A DNA stretch of 64,000 bases, taken from the NCBI GenBank assembly GCA_036426205.1, contig CM071569.1:6471764-6535763 (forward strand), in the 5' to 3' direction. Of this stretch, positions 21,165-33,614 are shown piece by piece (within the stretch, counting starts at the first letter, position 1; every line of letters begins with the position of its first letter). The notes below the pieces were generated by a model that made no database searches, was not told the origin of the DNA, and was given only the letters and a program-made list of their open reading frames with translations. A program made the position numbers and the translations under genes. This DNA is from Ascaphus truei (taxonomy: Eukaryota > Chordata > Amphibia > Anura > Ascaphidae).

Positions 21165-23572
21165 CATTTACAGTAACTCAATTGTATTTTCCTGTAGCCT
21201 AGAGAGAGCGGAAAGTTATGTGAAATCACATTGATGTATATCGATGATACCTGAAACTTTCCTGCATCAACAAATCTCCAATGTGGTAACTGACCGCTTT
21301 CCAATGTTTTAAAAATTTAAAAAAAATTAAATCATATAGCCTAAACAACAACACAGCAATGCTTTAAATTAAAAATAAAAGGGGGAAAAAACTACAAGGG
21401 CGTAGAATATTTTGCTTGTCATCTGCCTTCAACCCTTTCATTGCCACTGAGCAGCAAAAGGGTTACATTGAAAATGTTAGTGTTCTTAGGTATGTGACAA
21501 TTAATACGTCAGTGGTGTATTATTGTACTTGTTCAACGCTATGTCCACGCACCCCAAAAACTGCACATGCAGAACATGTACTGGCCGTTAACTCTCCCTA
21601 ACCAGCAGGGATTCTCACGTATCATTTTCTACTTTCTTGTCGGATATATTGTAGCTTTTTTTCCCTCTTATCCGCCGGCTTGCTGGTATTGTCATAGTAA
21701 TGGTATCACAGAGCAGAAATGTTGCCAGGAGCTGCAATGCTTTTTACTGGAACAGACTGGACTGAGCCTAATTACCGTCTCCAGTCACTGCCTGCACGGC
21801 CTTACATGAGTCATGCTCTCTCCGCGTCTCGGTTTAACCCTGTACGATTAGTGTTCTGATCACATTCGGTTCCGAGGCACGCTCAAGCCAGTGCTGGTCA
21901 TTTCCGATCCAGCAATCAAAGCCTGTGCCTATCGTAATCTTCAAACTCCTTCCCTTCCAAAACATTACAAAGCACATCCCTTTTACTCTTTATTCACCTA
22001 GTCACGTACTTCATTGTCAAATGTTTTAGTAGGTATCTGTTATGGAGAAAAGAAGGCGCTAGCAACAATTTGTGCGTCTTTTTCCTCTGTTATATGTGAG
22101 CTGCATGAGCTACACAATAATGAGTTGTGTGTTCTTTTAGATCAAATATTGTGTTCACAATCTGTTATATATTTTAGTGCTGGGGGTGAGCTACACCTCC
22201 ATTATCTCAGAATCACAGTCTGCATATTAATACATTGAAAAAGTTATGATATAATAAGTGCCTGTGCTGTTCTGCCAGTAATTGGATTTGTTACTGCATC
22301 CATTCTATCCTCCAGACACCAGTAATAATTTACACACAAAAAGGCATCGTACCTCATTGTCCTATAATATCATTTTTTTTTAAACTGGAAACCCTGAGCA
22401 TATCATGCCTCACTCACAATTTTATGTTATTAATAAGCCAGCGGAAGGGCTTTTCCCATGCTAATTGCTACAGTTAAAAAAAATGTAAAAGAAGAGCTAG
22501 AAAAAGTCCAGATTGTCACTAATGTAAAATCACTTAATTGCCACATTTGTCTCATTTGCAACCCAGATGTCATAGCGTGTGTGCGCGTGCGCGTGCGCGT
22601 GCGCGTGTGAATAACAGCAAATAGAAGATTTTCATAAAACCAAAGAGAAGTAGGAAGTTTGAAGTGGTTTGTGCATTGCTTTGTTTTACAATGAGATGCT
22701 GACCTCTATGGCAGCTAACGGGTTTAAAATCTAAAAAAAAAACTATCCTAAAACAGCCCGGCTCTCCTCCTAACCCCAACGCACTTCGCTGCACGGCAGC
22801 AGCTAGCTGTTCTCATTCAGATATCAGTACCTAACTAGCCCCTCAGGAGAACAGCACGTATTACATTTAAATGGCATAAAATACAACTTTCTATATTGTG
22901 TACTCCATGACATTTTTTTTTCTGCTGTTTGGGGATAGGTTTCCGGGTAGAATTTTAAAGTACTAGTTCCCCCCCGGTATGGATTATTTATTCATCAAAA
23001 GACAAAAATACCCAATGCTACATCCAATGTGACAAAATATGCTGTGTAGTTAAATACCTCAATGTCAGTATTTTCATGAGTAAGGGTCATTAAGTTAAAC
23101 CCTCGGGCCAAAGCGTTATAAGCCTGCAAGCCACGCCAAGGTATGACCAGTAAGCAGGTCCTAAGACTACCTATGCAAACTCTCATTTACCTCTGGTGGA
23201 GGGAGAATGACCTCAGTGGGTTTGTCCACACAGGAACATGGAAAAAAACTACTACTTAAAAAGTGGGGTGGGGTGAGCTTAAACCCTGGGAGAAGGGGCC
23301 ACTAACCTCCAATCAACTGACGCCAGTAGAAAATTAAAATGAATAAACACACAATCCCAGCAAGGTCTAACCCCAAAACCAGGTTATTTATTTATGGATT
23401 GTTTCCCAATCTGAACCATTGGGTTCCCCAACACCGAATAGCCCTTTTCACTGCTCCTTGCCCTGGTTTAAATTATGTCAAGAACAAAAACAAATATAAA
23501 TAGACAGTCAGGTCTATTTCTGCCTTAAAAGCTTTGTACTGTAGGTTCATTTCATATGATAATACTTACACC
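21165..23572. other. AT-rich noncoding stretch
   Basis: No supported genes. It includes a TGCGCG alternating purine-pyrimidine tract at about 22578-22608, which could adopt Z-DNA, and A-rich runs near 21309-21395. The parts at 21730-21930 and 22930-23200 are non-repetitive, but their short open frames have no recognisable features. Confidence 0.45.
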
Positions 23573-24665
23573 AGGGGTGCGCAAACGGTGTATGTGGTGC
23601 TTTTACCTTTGGCTCACAGGAGGTCTGTGCCTCCGCCGCTGGGAGCTTGGGGTGTACCTGAGTCACTAGGTGACAGCGTCTCCACCTGTGCAGGATCCTA
23701 ATTAGGTGGGATACCCCCACACAGGAACACACAATAATACACAAGGCATATATCTATAACATTTGACTAAGAATATATGTATATAAGCAGATAACATCAA
23801 CAATGATAATGGTAGCACTACTGGTTACAGCTATACCTCTGCCACACAGGGCCTTATCCCACCACCGTGTCACTCACAAAGTGTCCACCGTACCTGAGGG
23901 GCCCTCGGGCACCCAACCACCCAGGTGTCCACAAGGATAACTGCCCCACCCTTATATGTGGCCAGCGCTGCCACTATGGTGTGTGTGTATACTGTTGGTG
24001 CACTGTAGGATAAAGGTACCTGCCGGGTGCTCCAGCAGCCGGGCGCGCCCAGGAGATAACGGAGAGGATCTGCCGATCCAGCGAGGTCCTCCGTGACACG
24101 TCCACCTCAGCGTGAGGTGGTATCCTGCAGAGCGGCCCCACACGCAGGTAGTCTCTCTCTCTTGTGGTGGTCTGGTCCCAGAACACACCTATCAGGGCTG
24201 TGCAGATTTGTAGCTGTATCCTTGTACTTACTAACAGCTAAAAGGGCAGGGTCCCTACCTATTGGCCTGTCCCTGGAGCAACCACAATCTATGGTAGTGA
24301 GTCGGGGCCTAGCTGGGGCCTCAGGGGAATCTGGCCTAGTGCAGAGGGTCACAGACCCCTGCACCTACCTCCTACCCTGTCCTGGTCCCAGCACCGACTG
24401 CCTCTCAAGCCCTGAGCGTGCCAAATGTATCTCTCAGCAGGAGATCTCAGTCGCGCGATTGGCTCCCAGGTGTCATGTGGTTAGCAGCCCCAGTGGCTGC
24501 TGGGTGTTGTAGTCCCTTGCGGAGCCCTTTCCTATTGCCACCACGTGCGTTATGAGCACTGCGCATGCGCGACGTTGGGAAGGCCCTGAGCTACGGAGCG
24601 ACACATATGCCAGTCCGCGATCCCTGTGATGGCCGCCACAACGCTTCTGCGCATGCCGCTAAGGT
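23573..24665 (-). mobile_element. Diverged LTR related to family L, joined to a hAT end
   Basis: From 23590 the order GGTGCTTTTACC, GGCTCACAGGAGGTCTG-GCCTCCGC, CCACCTGTGCAGGAT, CCAAATGTATCTCTC, ATTGGCTCCCAGGTGTCATGTGG and a GTAGTCCC block parallels LTR copy 1 in the same orientation, with much divergence. Just before it, CAGGGGTGCGCAAAC (about 23573-23587) equals the left end of the hAT miniatures, but no right end follows. GCGCATGCGC is at 24561-24570 and a ZNF143-like ACTACAACACCCAGCAGCC (minus) at 24513-24495. The right boundary is uncertain. Confidence 0.6.
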
Positions 24666-24719
24666 AATGAAGCTGTTTTAATATCAATTTTAATACTAGT
24701 GTAGATGGGCAGGGGGTCA

Positions 24720-25262
24720 CCGGAGCAGAACAACTGTCACACCACTCCCTGCTGTTAGAACTGTCACTGTCACACCACTCCTTGCTGTTAGAACTGTCAC
24801 TGTCACAACACTCCCTGCTGTTAGAACTGTCACTGTCATGCCACTCCTTGCTGTTAGAACTGTCACTGTCACAACACTCCCTGCGTTAGAACTGTCACAC
24901 CACTCCCTGCAGTTAGAACTGTCACTGTCAAACCACTCCATTTGTTTAGAACTGTCACTGTCACACCGCTCCCTGCATTACAACTGTCACTGTCACACCA
25001 CTCCCTGCTCTTAGAACTGTCACACAACCCCCTACTGTTAGAACTATCACACCACTCTCTGCTGTAAAAATTGCCACTGTCACACCACTCACTGCTGTAG
25101 AGTTGTCACTGTCACACCACTCTCTGTTGTAAGAACTGTCACACCACTCCCTGCTGTTAGAACTGTCACTGTCACACCACTCCCTGCAGTTGGAACTGTC
25201 ACTATCACACCACTCCCTGCTGTTAGAACTGTCACACCACTCCCTGCTGTTAGACCACTCCT
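24720..25262. repeat. 33-base minisatellite
   Basis: About seventeen units of ACTGTCACTGTCACACCA followed by CTCCCTGCTGTTAGA (33 bases), with 27-base variants that lack one CACTGT. As 33 is a multiple of three, minus-strand frames stay open and give a false 11-residue repeat (TVTVLTAGSGV). The array follows LTR-related sequence directly. Confidence 0.93.
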
Positions 25263-26690
25263 TAATATACACCCTCTGGTAAAGGGGAGTAATTGACTCT
25301 TCAGGAAGCAGTTAAGCGGCGAAACGCATCTGGAGACTAGGAAGTGAGAGGAGATCAAAAGAAATGCGTTCGCTTTTCCCAGGCAGCCGCTACTGGAAGT
25401 GACAGATGGAACCATTACGTGAGACGCCGACACTCACAGATGTGGTGAGGTTGGAGCGGGTGCCTGATTCAGCAGATTTGGCTTCTATTTGCAAACTGCT
25501 TTTAAATGCGCTAAAGATTATGCCTGAATACATGTTTGTGTACCATCTACAATATTGTGTCTCTTTATCCATCTCTCCTGAGATTTTCTCCATCCACCAG
25601 AATCTATACAAAGGAAGAGACTGAGCTTGAGATATGCCAGTTTTTAGTTGAATAAATGTGAGTGGACACTTCAGAAGATACAAGAAGACCTCAACTTTAT
25701 GTGTCCAAACGTTCTTTTGCTATTGGTTGTCTTTTTCCTTTTTTTTTTAGGTGCCATCCTACGCTTCTCTTTCGTTTGTAGAAAACACATACAGTACCAA
25801 GGAATTTAGGAGACGGTTCCTAATTCTAGGGTCTGAGGGGAGATTTTTTTGTGGGTTCCATTTTCTGGCACTTGCTATTTGGTTTATTATTTACTGAGCC
25901 ACATTCACTATCATGATTTGTGCAGAGTATATTTGCGAATTCATTTATATTAATATTATCTGATATTTGACTTGCTTTAGTATTTCACTAAAATTCACAT
26001 TATTATATTATATTAACTTCATTTTTTTTTTTTTGGAGCACTGACCAAGATATGTTTGGGGTTTAACACTTCTCCTTTCTGTCAGCATTGTCACTCACAC
26101 AACTCAATGTCAGATTTGTTACTATCACTGTTCCTCTCCTCTGCCAATTTTTTTTATCATAACCAGGGCTATTATTGCCATATCTATTCCTACTGCAACA
26201 TCTGTCAATGACTAAAATGCTCTGTTTTAAAATCTGTCACCAGCACTGGCGTGCTTTAATTTCTGTCACTGTTGTATCACCGATCAATGAGTCCAACCTC
26301 CTCTTTTCATGAGGCCGGGCCACGTGATGGCACCTCATCTGTCCATGTCACATCCTGCAATCAGACCAGTCACATCCCTACCCATAGCCACATCTGTCTG
26401 GCATAACTATCAAAGCGCTCAGCTCTGACGCTGGTACTATATCATTCTTATCAGACCTGTGAGTGTCATACAGTCCCTCTCCAACAACCAGATATGGTGT
26501 CATCCATCCTTTCCATCAAACCAGTTAGTGTAATGTAGATTCCTTCTGCCAACACTGGCACTGTGACACCTGTCACCTGACTCCAGTAAAACCTGTGTCA
26601 CACAGGGACGTTCTGCCATCAGTGGCACCTGTCCAAATGTTACATACGCTGGTTACTGAAGTTTGCAAATGCCGTGAGTACATCTTCACA
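25263..26690. other. Noncoding stretch, possible decayed satellite
   Basis: GGCGAAACGCATCTGGAGAC near 25317 resembles a motif seen in other dispersed repeats of this window. From about 26080 to 26640 words such as CTGTCAC, CAGACCTGT and CACCTGTCAC recur at irregular spacing. This is compatible with an old, eroded array related to the minisatellite upstream. No gene is supported. Confidence 0.3.
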
Positions 26691-27026
26691 TTAAAGCTGC
26701 AGTTCAGTCTTTTTTTATTATTATTTATTTTTTTACTTCAATAGTTTCATGTGGGCAATCTCTAATTACCTAAAGAACTGCATAGCTGCTGGTCAATTCG
26801 TTCTCCGTCTATTGATCGGCAAAGTCTGGCGACATCTTTAAATATGGGGAATGTAAATCGTTGCTATAGGAACAAGCATGCTTGTTAAAATAGAATACAA
26901 GAAAATTGGTCTTTCAAAGTTGTTGATTTTTAAAACAGAAAATGCTAAAAGTATTTTTTCTTACTACAGAACTGATTTATTAAAAAAAAACACACATGCA
27001 GGATATTGACTGAACTGCAGCTTTAA
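26691..27026. mobile_element. Terminal-inverted-repeat miniature, family T, copy 1
   Basis: It begins TTAAAGCTGCAGTTCAGTC and ends GACTGAACTGCAGCTTTAA, perfect 19-base inverted ends. The interior is AT-rich with a poly-T tract at the left and poly-A at the right, and includes CGTCTATTGATCGGCAAAG and GGTCTTTCAAAGTTGTT. Copies lie at 54342-54670 and, in two halves, at 47034 and 53818. TTAA at both ends would fit a TTAA target as used by piggyBac, but a TA target cannot be excluded. Confidence 0.88.
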
Positions 27027-28084
27027 GCTTGGTGTGGAGTGTCCTTCCTATTAACCTGGTAAATTCATATAGCTCACGCCTGCTAAAACTGACACTGACA
27101 GTTGCTCATAATATCTCTTGCTACACACTTCTGTGCTATAATTCGCTTGATCGTGACACATCTGACCTCGCACTGTTTTCCGTGGTCTCTGAAACTGTGA
27201 ACTTGTCTTTCCTGCCAGACCTGCTCTTTTCACACAAATCTGTTTGGATACCATGGCACTCGATCTTCCTACGTTTCACACTAATCACCGTCACTACTAC
27301 CTGCTTTGTTAATGTGAAATCTATCTTCCTTATTAGACTTATTGTGACACTGCCCACCTGTGTCATCCTTGATACGCTGATACCTATCAGACCTGTCACA
27401 TAAAGCTGTCCGAGCGATGCCTGATTGGAAAACTTATTAAATGTAGATCCTAGCGTCATAGAGGACACAGCTGAGTCAATTTACCATTTTACAGCGGTTC
27501 AAGCATAAAACTTGAGATGACTAAAGTGTGAGTTTAAACTCTATAGGAGTATCAGCAAGCTGTGTTTTTCACCTGAACATACTACACTATATATTCGTTG
27601 TTTTTCTTGTTTCAACATATCTTCTGGAACCCCATCCTGCGCCCAAGAGAACCTACCCCAACTATCTTCTGAATTGGGTTTCCGAGAGAATCCAGTTTTT
27701 TAGGACTTTGTTTCTATCAGAGACATTTCTTTGGACACATTATCCTTCTTTTTGCATAATATGTATATATATTATTTTTTTTGCACAATATTTTATATCA
27801 CATTCACACACACAGTACAGAGTATTGTTTAGTGCTAGCTTTTGTATGTCTTTTTGTATGTCTTTTCTTCCAGACTCTGTCAAACCTCGGATGTCATTAC
27901 TCGTATACTATGCAAGGTCAGACATACATATCTATGTATAAAGCTTCTGCATTTATCAGCACCCACACTGAAGCTCCGACAACCATCTTATTCCCTGGAA
28001 ATCCTTTCCTTACTTCCACCCACACTGAAGATAGTGAGACCATCTTGTTTACTGGATTACTTCCTCCAGGAAGCTTCCATAGCA
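27027..28084. other. No gene recognised
   Basis: Continues the CTGTCAC/CAGACCTGTCA word usage seen before the miniature up to about 27405, so the miniature probably inserted into that older sequence. Open frames of 110-137 residues are hydrophobic and lack recognisable domains. Confidence 0.35.
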
Positions 28085-28341
28085 TGGTTTCTGTTAGACT
28101 CCAGTGATTTTATTTGTTGGCACCCAGCCTTGATCCCAGACAGTGACCCCAAACTTGCACCTCTGCCACCTGCCTTGACCACTGCCTGTGACCCCAATCT
28201 TGTACCACTGCCTGTGACCCAGACGTTGCACGTCTGCCTCCTGTCTTGACCACAGCCTGTGACCTCGACTTTGCACTGTTGACATCTGCCTTTATCCCAG
28301 CCTGTGACCCCGACTACTCTATGATCAATTCAGGACTCTGT
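28085..28341 (+). mobile_element. 3' part of a Ty3/gypsy LTR
   Basis: C-rich U5-like sequence with three or four degenerate repeats of CCTGTGACCCCGAC-TTGCAC-TCTGCC, ending CAGGACTCTGTC. The ending and the sequence that resumes at 28991 match 15215-15262 in the other gypsy LTR. It is the 5' end of the decayed element that continues to about 30645. Confidence 0.6.
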
Positions 28342-28346
28342 CTCCC

Positions 28347-28990
28347 TGTGACGAAGCGGCCTGTAGGCGAGGTCAGTGAAGAGTCCACACATGCATTTCT
28401 GGGCAAACCATAATATTGGAGTGGTTTTATTTTCCACAAAAACAACTAAAACTTTGGGGCTACTGCCTCTTTAAGGCACAACATAAATCATAACATAAAC
28501 ACCTACTCTACATTAGGAGACTAAAGAAACATTACTCCGGCCCTTTCTAACTGGACCGCCAGCTAAGCTGGTTACCAACCCCAAAACATATAAAACACTA
28601 CCAATACCAGGGAACCATATAGAAAGTCTTATCTGTGTGTTCTGGTCCGGCGTCTCCGATTTCTCCAGGGACTTAAAATGCAGGCGGTGAAGTCCTGCTG
28701 CTCCCAGTAAATTTGTTGCCCTATTTCTTTACAGGCTTCTCTGCTGTGTGGGCTTTGGGTTCCCCAATATTGCCAGGCAAAACCCTCTGGTCAACAAGCC
28801 TGGATCCCTGTGGGCGGGAGCTCTGTTGTCTGTTTCCTCCAACAGACTCCAACAGGGACATTGAAAAGCAGCTACTTCCTGCCTTTTACACCCTGCTTAA
28901 TCAGGAGTTTCACATATCATATGCATGAAACCCGACACCAGTGCAATTTCCTGCCCTGTAAAGGGAGTTTAACTCCTTGACTCCCTTACA
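28347..28990 (-). mobile_element. Solo LTR inserted in gypsy leader, antisense
   Basis: On the minus strand it runs TGTAAGGGAGTC (28990) to CTTCGTCACA (28347), 644 bases, with an AAAATAAAACC polyadenylation signal near 28428. Flanks are CTCCC (28342-28346) and CTGCC (28991-28995), a 5-base duplication with one mismatch. Removing it rejoins gypsy LTR/leader sequence that parallels 15215-15262, which independently supports both boundaries. Confidence 0.7.
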
Positions 28991-28995
28991 CTGCC

Positions 28996-29560
28996 GGTTC
29001 AGGTCGGTAATTTAATATCCTACCTCATCCTTCTGGGACGCTTCCTGTCTTGAGATGAGCATTGTTACATTATGCTCTGGCCAGACATGGACCCCGCTGA
29101 GGTAGGAAAGCCTGTTTCCTCCAAATGGAATCTTTAAGGAAACCACGAGAAATGCGTTTCGGACCAAGACCAACAACTGGCCCTAATCTCCTCATCTCTA
29201 AACACCATTGCTGCCTGACTGAATACCCTCCAGATTGCGCCAATCCCTGCAGGTTCCACACTCGTGGCTCCTCCTGCCCTTCGGGAACTCCATATACCTG
29301 CCTCTCTATGTTATGAAGAAGATCCTGCTGCCTGCAGAAGATTCTTAAACCAGTGCTCAATTCAGTTCATGCTCCTGCCATCCATGTTTGCTTCTCATTG
29401 GACAAGGGTGGTATATATCAGCTCCCTGCTCTTCAACGAGGCCCTGGCATGGGCATCTCTGTTATGGGAGAGTGATTTTCCCCTGGTATATTACTCAACT
29501 GTCTTCATGCAGGCCTTTCAGAGGGTCTTTGATGCCACAGGATGGGTATAGTCCGCTTCC
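28996..29560 (+). pseudogene. gag: Ty3/gypsy gag fragment (leader plus gag)
   Basis: The leader ends at an ATG (29087) with MDPAE, the usual start of sushi-type gypsy gag proteins in fish and frogs. That frame soon meets a stop. The clear homology is at 29310-29551: DPAACRRFLNQCSIQF, then ISSLLFNEALAWASLLWE, then FMQAFQRVFDATG. This is the conserved capsid region of Sushi/PEG10/RTL-type Gag. The zinc knuckle is absent. Protease and reverse transcriptase are missing before the integrase remnant at 30231, so most of pol is deleted. Confidence 0.75.
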
Positions 29561-29699
29561 ACATCACATCTCTGGATCCGTCAGGGTGCACACACTGTGG
29601 GGAAATACGCTATTGAATTCTGGACCCAAGATGCCAACACAGGTTGAAATATCCTGGCTCTAGGGGCCATCTTCTGGCAGTGCCTATCTGAGTGTTTGA

Positions 29700-30230
29700 A
29701 GGTACTTGCCATGGTTCAGGGCTGGAGAGAGGAGTGGTCGTAATCCATAGCCAAGGTCAAGGAGAAGAAAGAGCAGGTGTACTGGAGCAAGCCGAGGACC
29801 AGGGATAGAGAAGAGCAAAGTCCAGGTACGAGCAGGGGTCACAACAAAGGGTCAGGCAAAGAATTCTGGATGCAGTGAGCATGGCACACAAGCAACAGTT
29901 TATGCTCAGCAACAAGCAGAGGGCAGATAGGGTATAAGAAGGGGCAGGAGCCAATGGAAAGGCAGCAGGGGGAGTGGTCTCAGACGTAAGCTGAGCGCCA
30001 AAAGGAGGTAGCTAATTGAGAGTCAGGTGTGACACAGCTGAGGGCAGTCCTGACATTAGCCGCCACGTGACCTGCACACATGGGAGGAGCGTGGCGCGAG
30101 GCGAGTGCGTCGCCTCCAGGTTTGATTGCCCTGATTATGTCACGGGCGCCAGTCTGCGTGAGCTACCTCTTGCCGCCTGGGTTGGTTGCGGGACCCGTCC
30201 GAGGGGCGGGGCTTAGCCACCAACCTGACA
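29700..30230 (-). mobile_element. Gypsy-type LTR inserted antisense before integrase
   Basis: On the minus strand it begins TGTCAGGTTGG at 30230, a typical gypsy LTR start. It continues through GGGCGGGG, a TATA-like CTTCTTATACCC near 29940 and C/T-rich U5-like sequence. It stops the plus-strand gypsy frame immediately upstream of the integrase zinc-binding region. The lower end is not resolved and no target duplication was found. Confidence 0.6.
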
Positions 30231-30645
30231 TAGACTTTTATGTTGGGGGTCATCAGTCCAAGTTAGGCGGCCATCTCAGAGCGATGAAAATGTCTGAATA
30301 TTTATCACGCACATACTGGTGGCCAGAGATTCTGAGCGATGTCAAAGATTTTGTGGCCACTTGTGCTCAAACCAAGGTGTCCTGAGCTCTTTCCTGCGGC
30401 CTACTCCTATCACTGTCAATTCGTGACCGGCCTTGGTAATGAACTTCATTGTTGAGTTATCGCCTTCTCAAGGTATGATTACCATTCTAGTAGTGGTTTA
30501 TCACTTTACTAAGCAGGCCCATTTCATTTCCATGAACAAATTACCCTCCTCCTCAAAACTCTTTCATCTATGAAATCTTCCGTTTGCACAGAGTACCCTC
30601 AGAGATTGTCTCTGACCAGGAATCACCGTTTGTTTCGATACAAAG
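30231..30645 (+). pseudogene. Ty3/gypsy integrase fragment
   Basis: GGHQSKLGGHLRAMK and YLSRTYWWPEILSDVK, then CAQTK, are the zinc-binding domain of gypsy integrase. The first H-x6-H pair is present, but the second cysteine of C-x2-C is lost by a small deletion. After a frame change, MNFIVELSPSQG and LVVVYHFTKQAHFI are the start of the catalytic core, with Asn at the usual first catalytic Asp. A second frame change leads to IYEIFRLHRVPSEIVSDQ, which retains the second Asp. Frame changes, a stop and the Asp change show it is dead. Confidence 0.8.
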
Positions 30646-33124
30646 TCTGATCGAAGAAGATCAGAATAGATCCCAGAAAATTGCACTCAACCTGATAAAA
30701 TGTAATGTCAAAACCTATAATAGGTAGGATATACACAATAGTTTGTAGACTACAGTAGGATAAATAGGAAGACTGGTCAGAAATACTACCTCTCGGGGAG
30801 AATATAACAAGACAAAAAAATAATAAAATGTCATTTAACATATATCAAACTCTGGTGTGTTATTTATTTACAAAGTGAAAGTTAAAAAGTTAGATGCAGA
30901 CATACCAGAAAATGGTGCAACCAACATTAATACACAGGTGCCGTTTGGCTCCGGTATATTACAGCGTGAGTTTCAACAAAATAACTTTACACCACCATTT
31001 TGTCTTTGATACATGAAGCCCGTTGACTTATTAAAAAAAAAAAAAATGGAAATTACCTAATTTTCATGTCAAATTTATTAGGAATAATGCAGTGGTGAAT
31101 AGCAAACACTTAGAAATATTGCAGAAATGTTATAACAAATAAATTGGGAACATCCTTTTCTTGTAAAACAAAAACTTGTACTCTATGTGACCAACGTTCC
31201 CCACAAAAGATTTGAAAGTCAGTGGACAATTCCATTGGTTTATTTTAAAGATATAACATTCTATTTTAGTCTGTCTATAAATATTCCGTGTACCTTTAGT
31301 ACATCTATCTTTCTTGTCTCTTTACAAACGGCCCATACTAACTTTTCAGGACAGATGAATTTGCCTTTTCCTACCAGGCTTATATAGACTTTAATTTAAA
31401 ATAAATCCCTACATATGGCACTGATGCACTTGTTTACTTTTTGGGTACTGTGAAATTATATATTTTTTGCCATACATGTTTTTTTTAAATCCATACAAGC
31501 AGGAAAATAAGTAAGAAAAAAAAATGTATTTATTTATTCCTTCTTTATAGAATTTTAGACAGTCTCCCCCCCTCCCCCCATGTTTTTAAGCACATGCCAC
31601 CAGTGCAACATATTTGCATAATGCTTGCATACATTTGGCCTGGCTACAAGTTTAAGCTTCTGCGCTCTCTTTACCAGGTCCAAAGGCAGGAATGAGGTCA
31701 AAAGCACAGGACACATCTGGATCTGCCGCTTCTTCTCTTCCTTGTTTGCACAAGTCTACATTCACATATCCACTCTTCCCTTCATTTGGCTCACGCACAA
31801 TCTTGTCCCCTTCCTTATCTTTCCTGGCTAGATTTGTTTCCCCTCCACTTGTCCTTGGGTCGGCCTCGTCCCTTTCCTTTTTGTTCCTCCATTAGCCAGA
31901 CTGTCTTTGCTCTGCTACCTGTTTCAGCGTTTTGCCATACTTCCCGAATAAAACAAAATACCTCCTTCTTTGACATGCACAGGATTTATAATGATATTTT
32001 TTAAGATTTACTACAAATGTCTGAAATCCAATAACCTTACTAAATATTGCATTAATGTCCCTTGTCCTGCCCTCCACAAAGTCACCCTTTCCTCCTGTTG
32101 CAATGGTAATATACAAATGTGAACATGTCAAACAACAATTACTGTCTGTCTCTGTTTACTTTTGCCCCCAGTCTCATTGCAGTCTGCACATCCTGCTGTG
32201 TGCTTATTCAACACAGTGTGCTGAATTCCGAATGCTGATATTCTATTGATCTGTGTTCTCTTTTTGTAGAGGTAATTTACCAGCATTGCTTGCTGGAGTT
32301 TATGGTTTAGTGTGCAAGACTCTTATCTAAGGGATATTGCTGTTCTTCATCCTGCTCTTCCGAAGGATGTTTTTTCTGGTGTTGTTGGAGAAGGCATCGT
32401 TGCTAAACATCAGGAGCATCAGATTTTGGGGACCTGAAAACTAGCCCAGAAATACATTCTTCGGGGGATTTCCTTGCCAGTAATTCAATGATTAGAGTTA
32501 ACATCACTAGACTTCATCAGTGCTTGGTATACCTATGCGCTACACTAACACACTTTAAGGATTTTAGACAATCAGTTGGCAGCTTGGTCCCTTTGTAGTC
32601 CATTCAAATGAATCAGTTGTAAGGTGTCTTCTGGTCATCCTATGGCATTGCTTTCTTTGTAAATATGGCCCAATATATCTGTAATAGGGGAGTCCCCAAG
32701 TTAGAATTGATGTTATCAAATACCTATGGGCCTGCAGTGTGTACTAAGCATCGTAAACAGAGGTTGTGGTGCAAAATTGGCCCACAGAAATGTCATTTTC
32801 ATTTGCACATCTACTAACCTTACGGTTCTTAATCTGTGCCATCGGCGTCAAAAATGAACTGTTTTTTTTTGTCCCATAGATATGGACGGCACTAGGCATA
32901 TAGATGTGGATGGTACAGTATGTAATAGAAAATATATGTTTCTTCACAAAAAAGTGTAACAAAATCGTCTGGCAAGGTTAAGCTGCAGTAAATCCCCCAA
33001 AGTCTGTTTATATTGTTAGCACATAATACAGTTGTTATGTATCAACTAAAAATGTATTTGATGTAGCACAGATGTTTCATTATATATGTTAACAAAATTT
33101 ATTATTTTCATGTATGACTATTAT
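30646..33124. other. AT-rich noncoding stretch
   Basis: About 2.5 kb without a supported gene, array or element end. A poly-A tract of 14 lies near 31031-31046 and a C-rich run near 31566-31580. Short open frames lack features. Confidence 0.5.
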
Positions 33125-33327
33125 AAATAATACCAGCTGTACCCGGCATAAAATACGCTGATCTAGCAGATCTTAAAGGTTATTAATGAAAAATGTCTCT
33201 TTGTTTTCACCCCTCCCGGTAATGCCTTGAGGTCTCTTGTCCCCTCTTCCCCACCTTTCTCTCTCCTCCATCATGCCCTGCTCCTCTTTGTACTCCCTCC
33301 TCCCCCCTCTCCGCACTCCCTGCCCTA

Positions 33328-33608
33328 GGCTGTGTCCATAGTATGGACGACCACGTGGACGCGTCCGCACACTACGCGATTGGGCGCATGCGTGCGAAGG
33401 CAGGAGGGGGCGCGCGATGCTCGAGAAATCAAACTGATTTCTCGCGCGATAGAGCGGTCACGTGAGTGGTTCGCCCATTGAGGGCGAACCAGCTCCGTGA
33501 CGTCACTGGCAAAGCCCCCACAGCCCGAGTACTATGGCCAGGGAAAGCACACGCTTTCCCTGAACCTCCGCGTGCCTCCGCACAGCTGCACTCTCTATGG
33601 ACGCAGCC
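33328..33608. mobile_element. PIF/Harbinger-like miniature
   Basis: It starts GGCTGTGTCCATAGTATGGACG and ends TCTCTATGGACGCAGCC. The flanking triplets are CTA and TTA, one base from a TWA duplication. GC-rich interior with an inverted GAAATCAAACTGATTTC and GTCACGTGA-type sites. No coding capacity. Confidence 0.65.
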
Positions 33609-33614
33609 TTACTG

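Noticed and set aside
24717..25433. Repetitive minus-strand frames with an 11-residue period
   Set aside because: The 33-base minisatellite keeps frames open by arithmetic; the units vary in length and no start or gene context exists.
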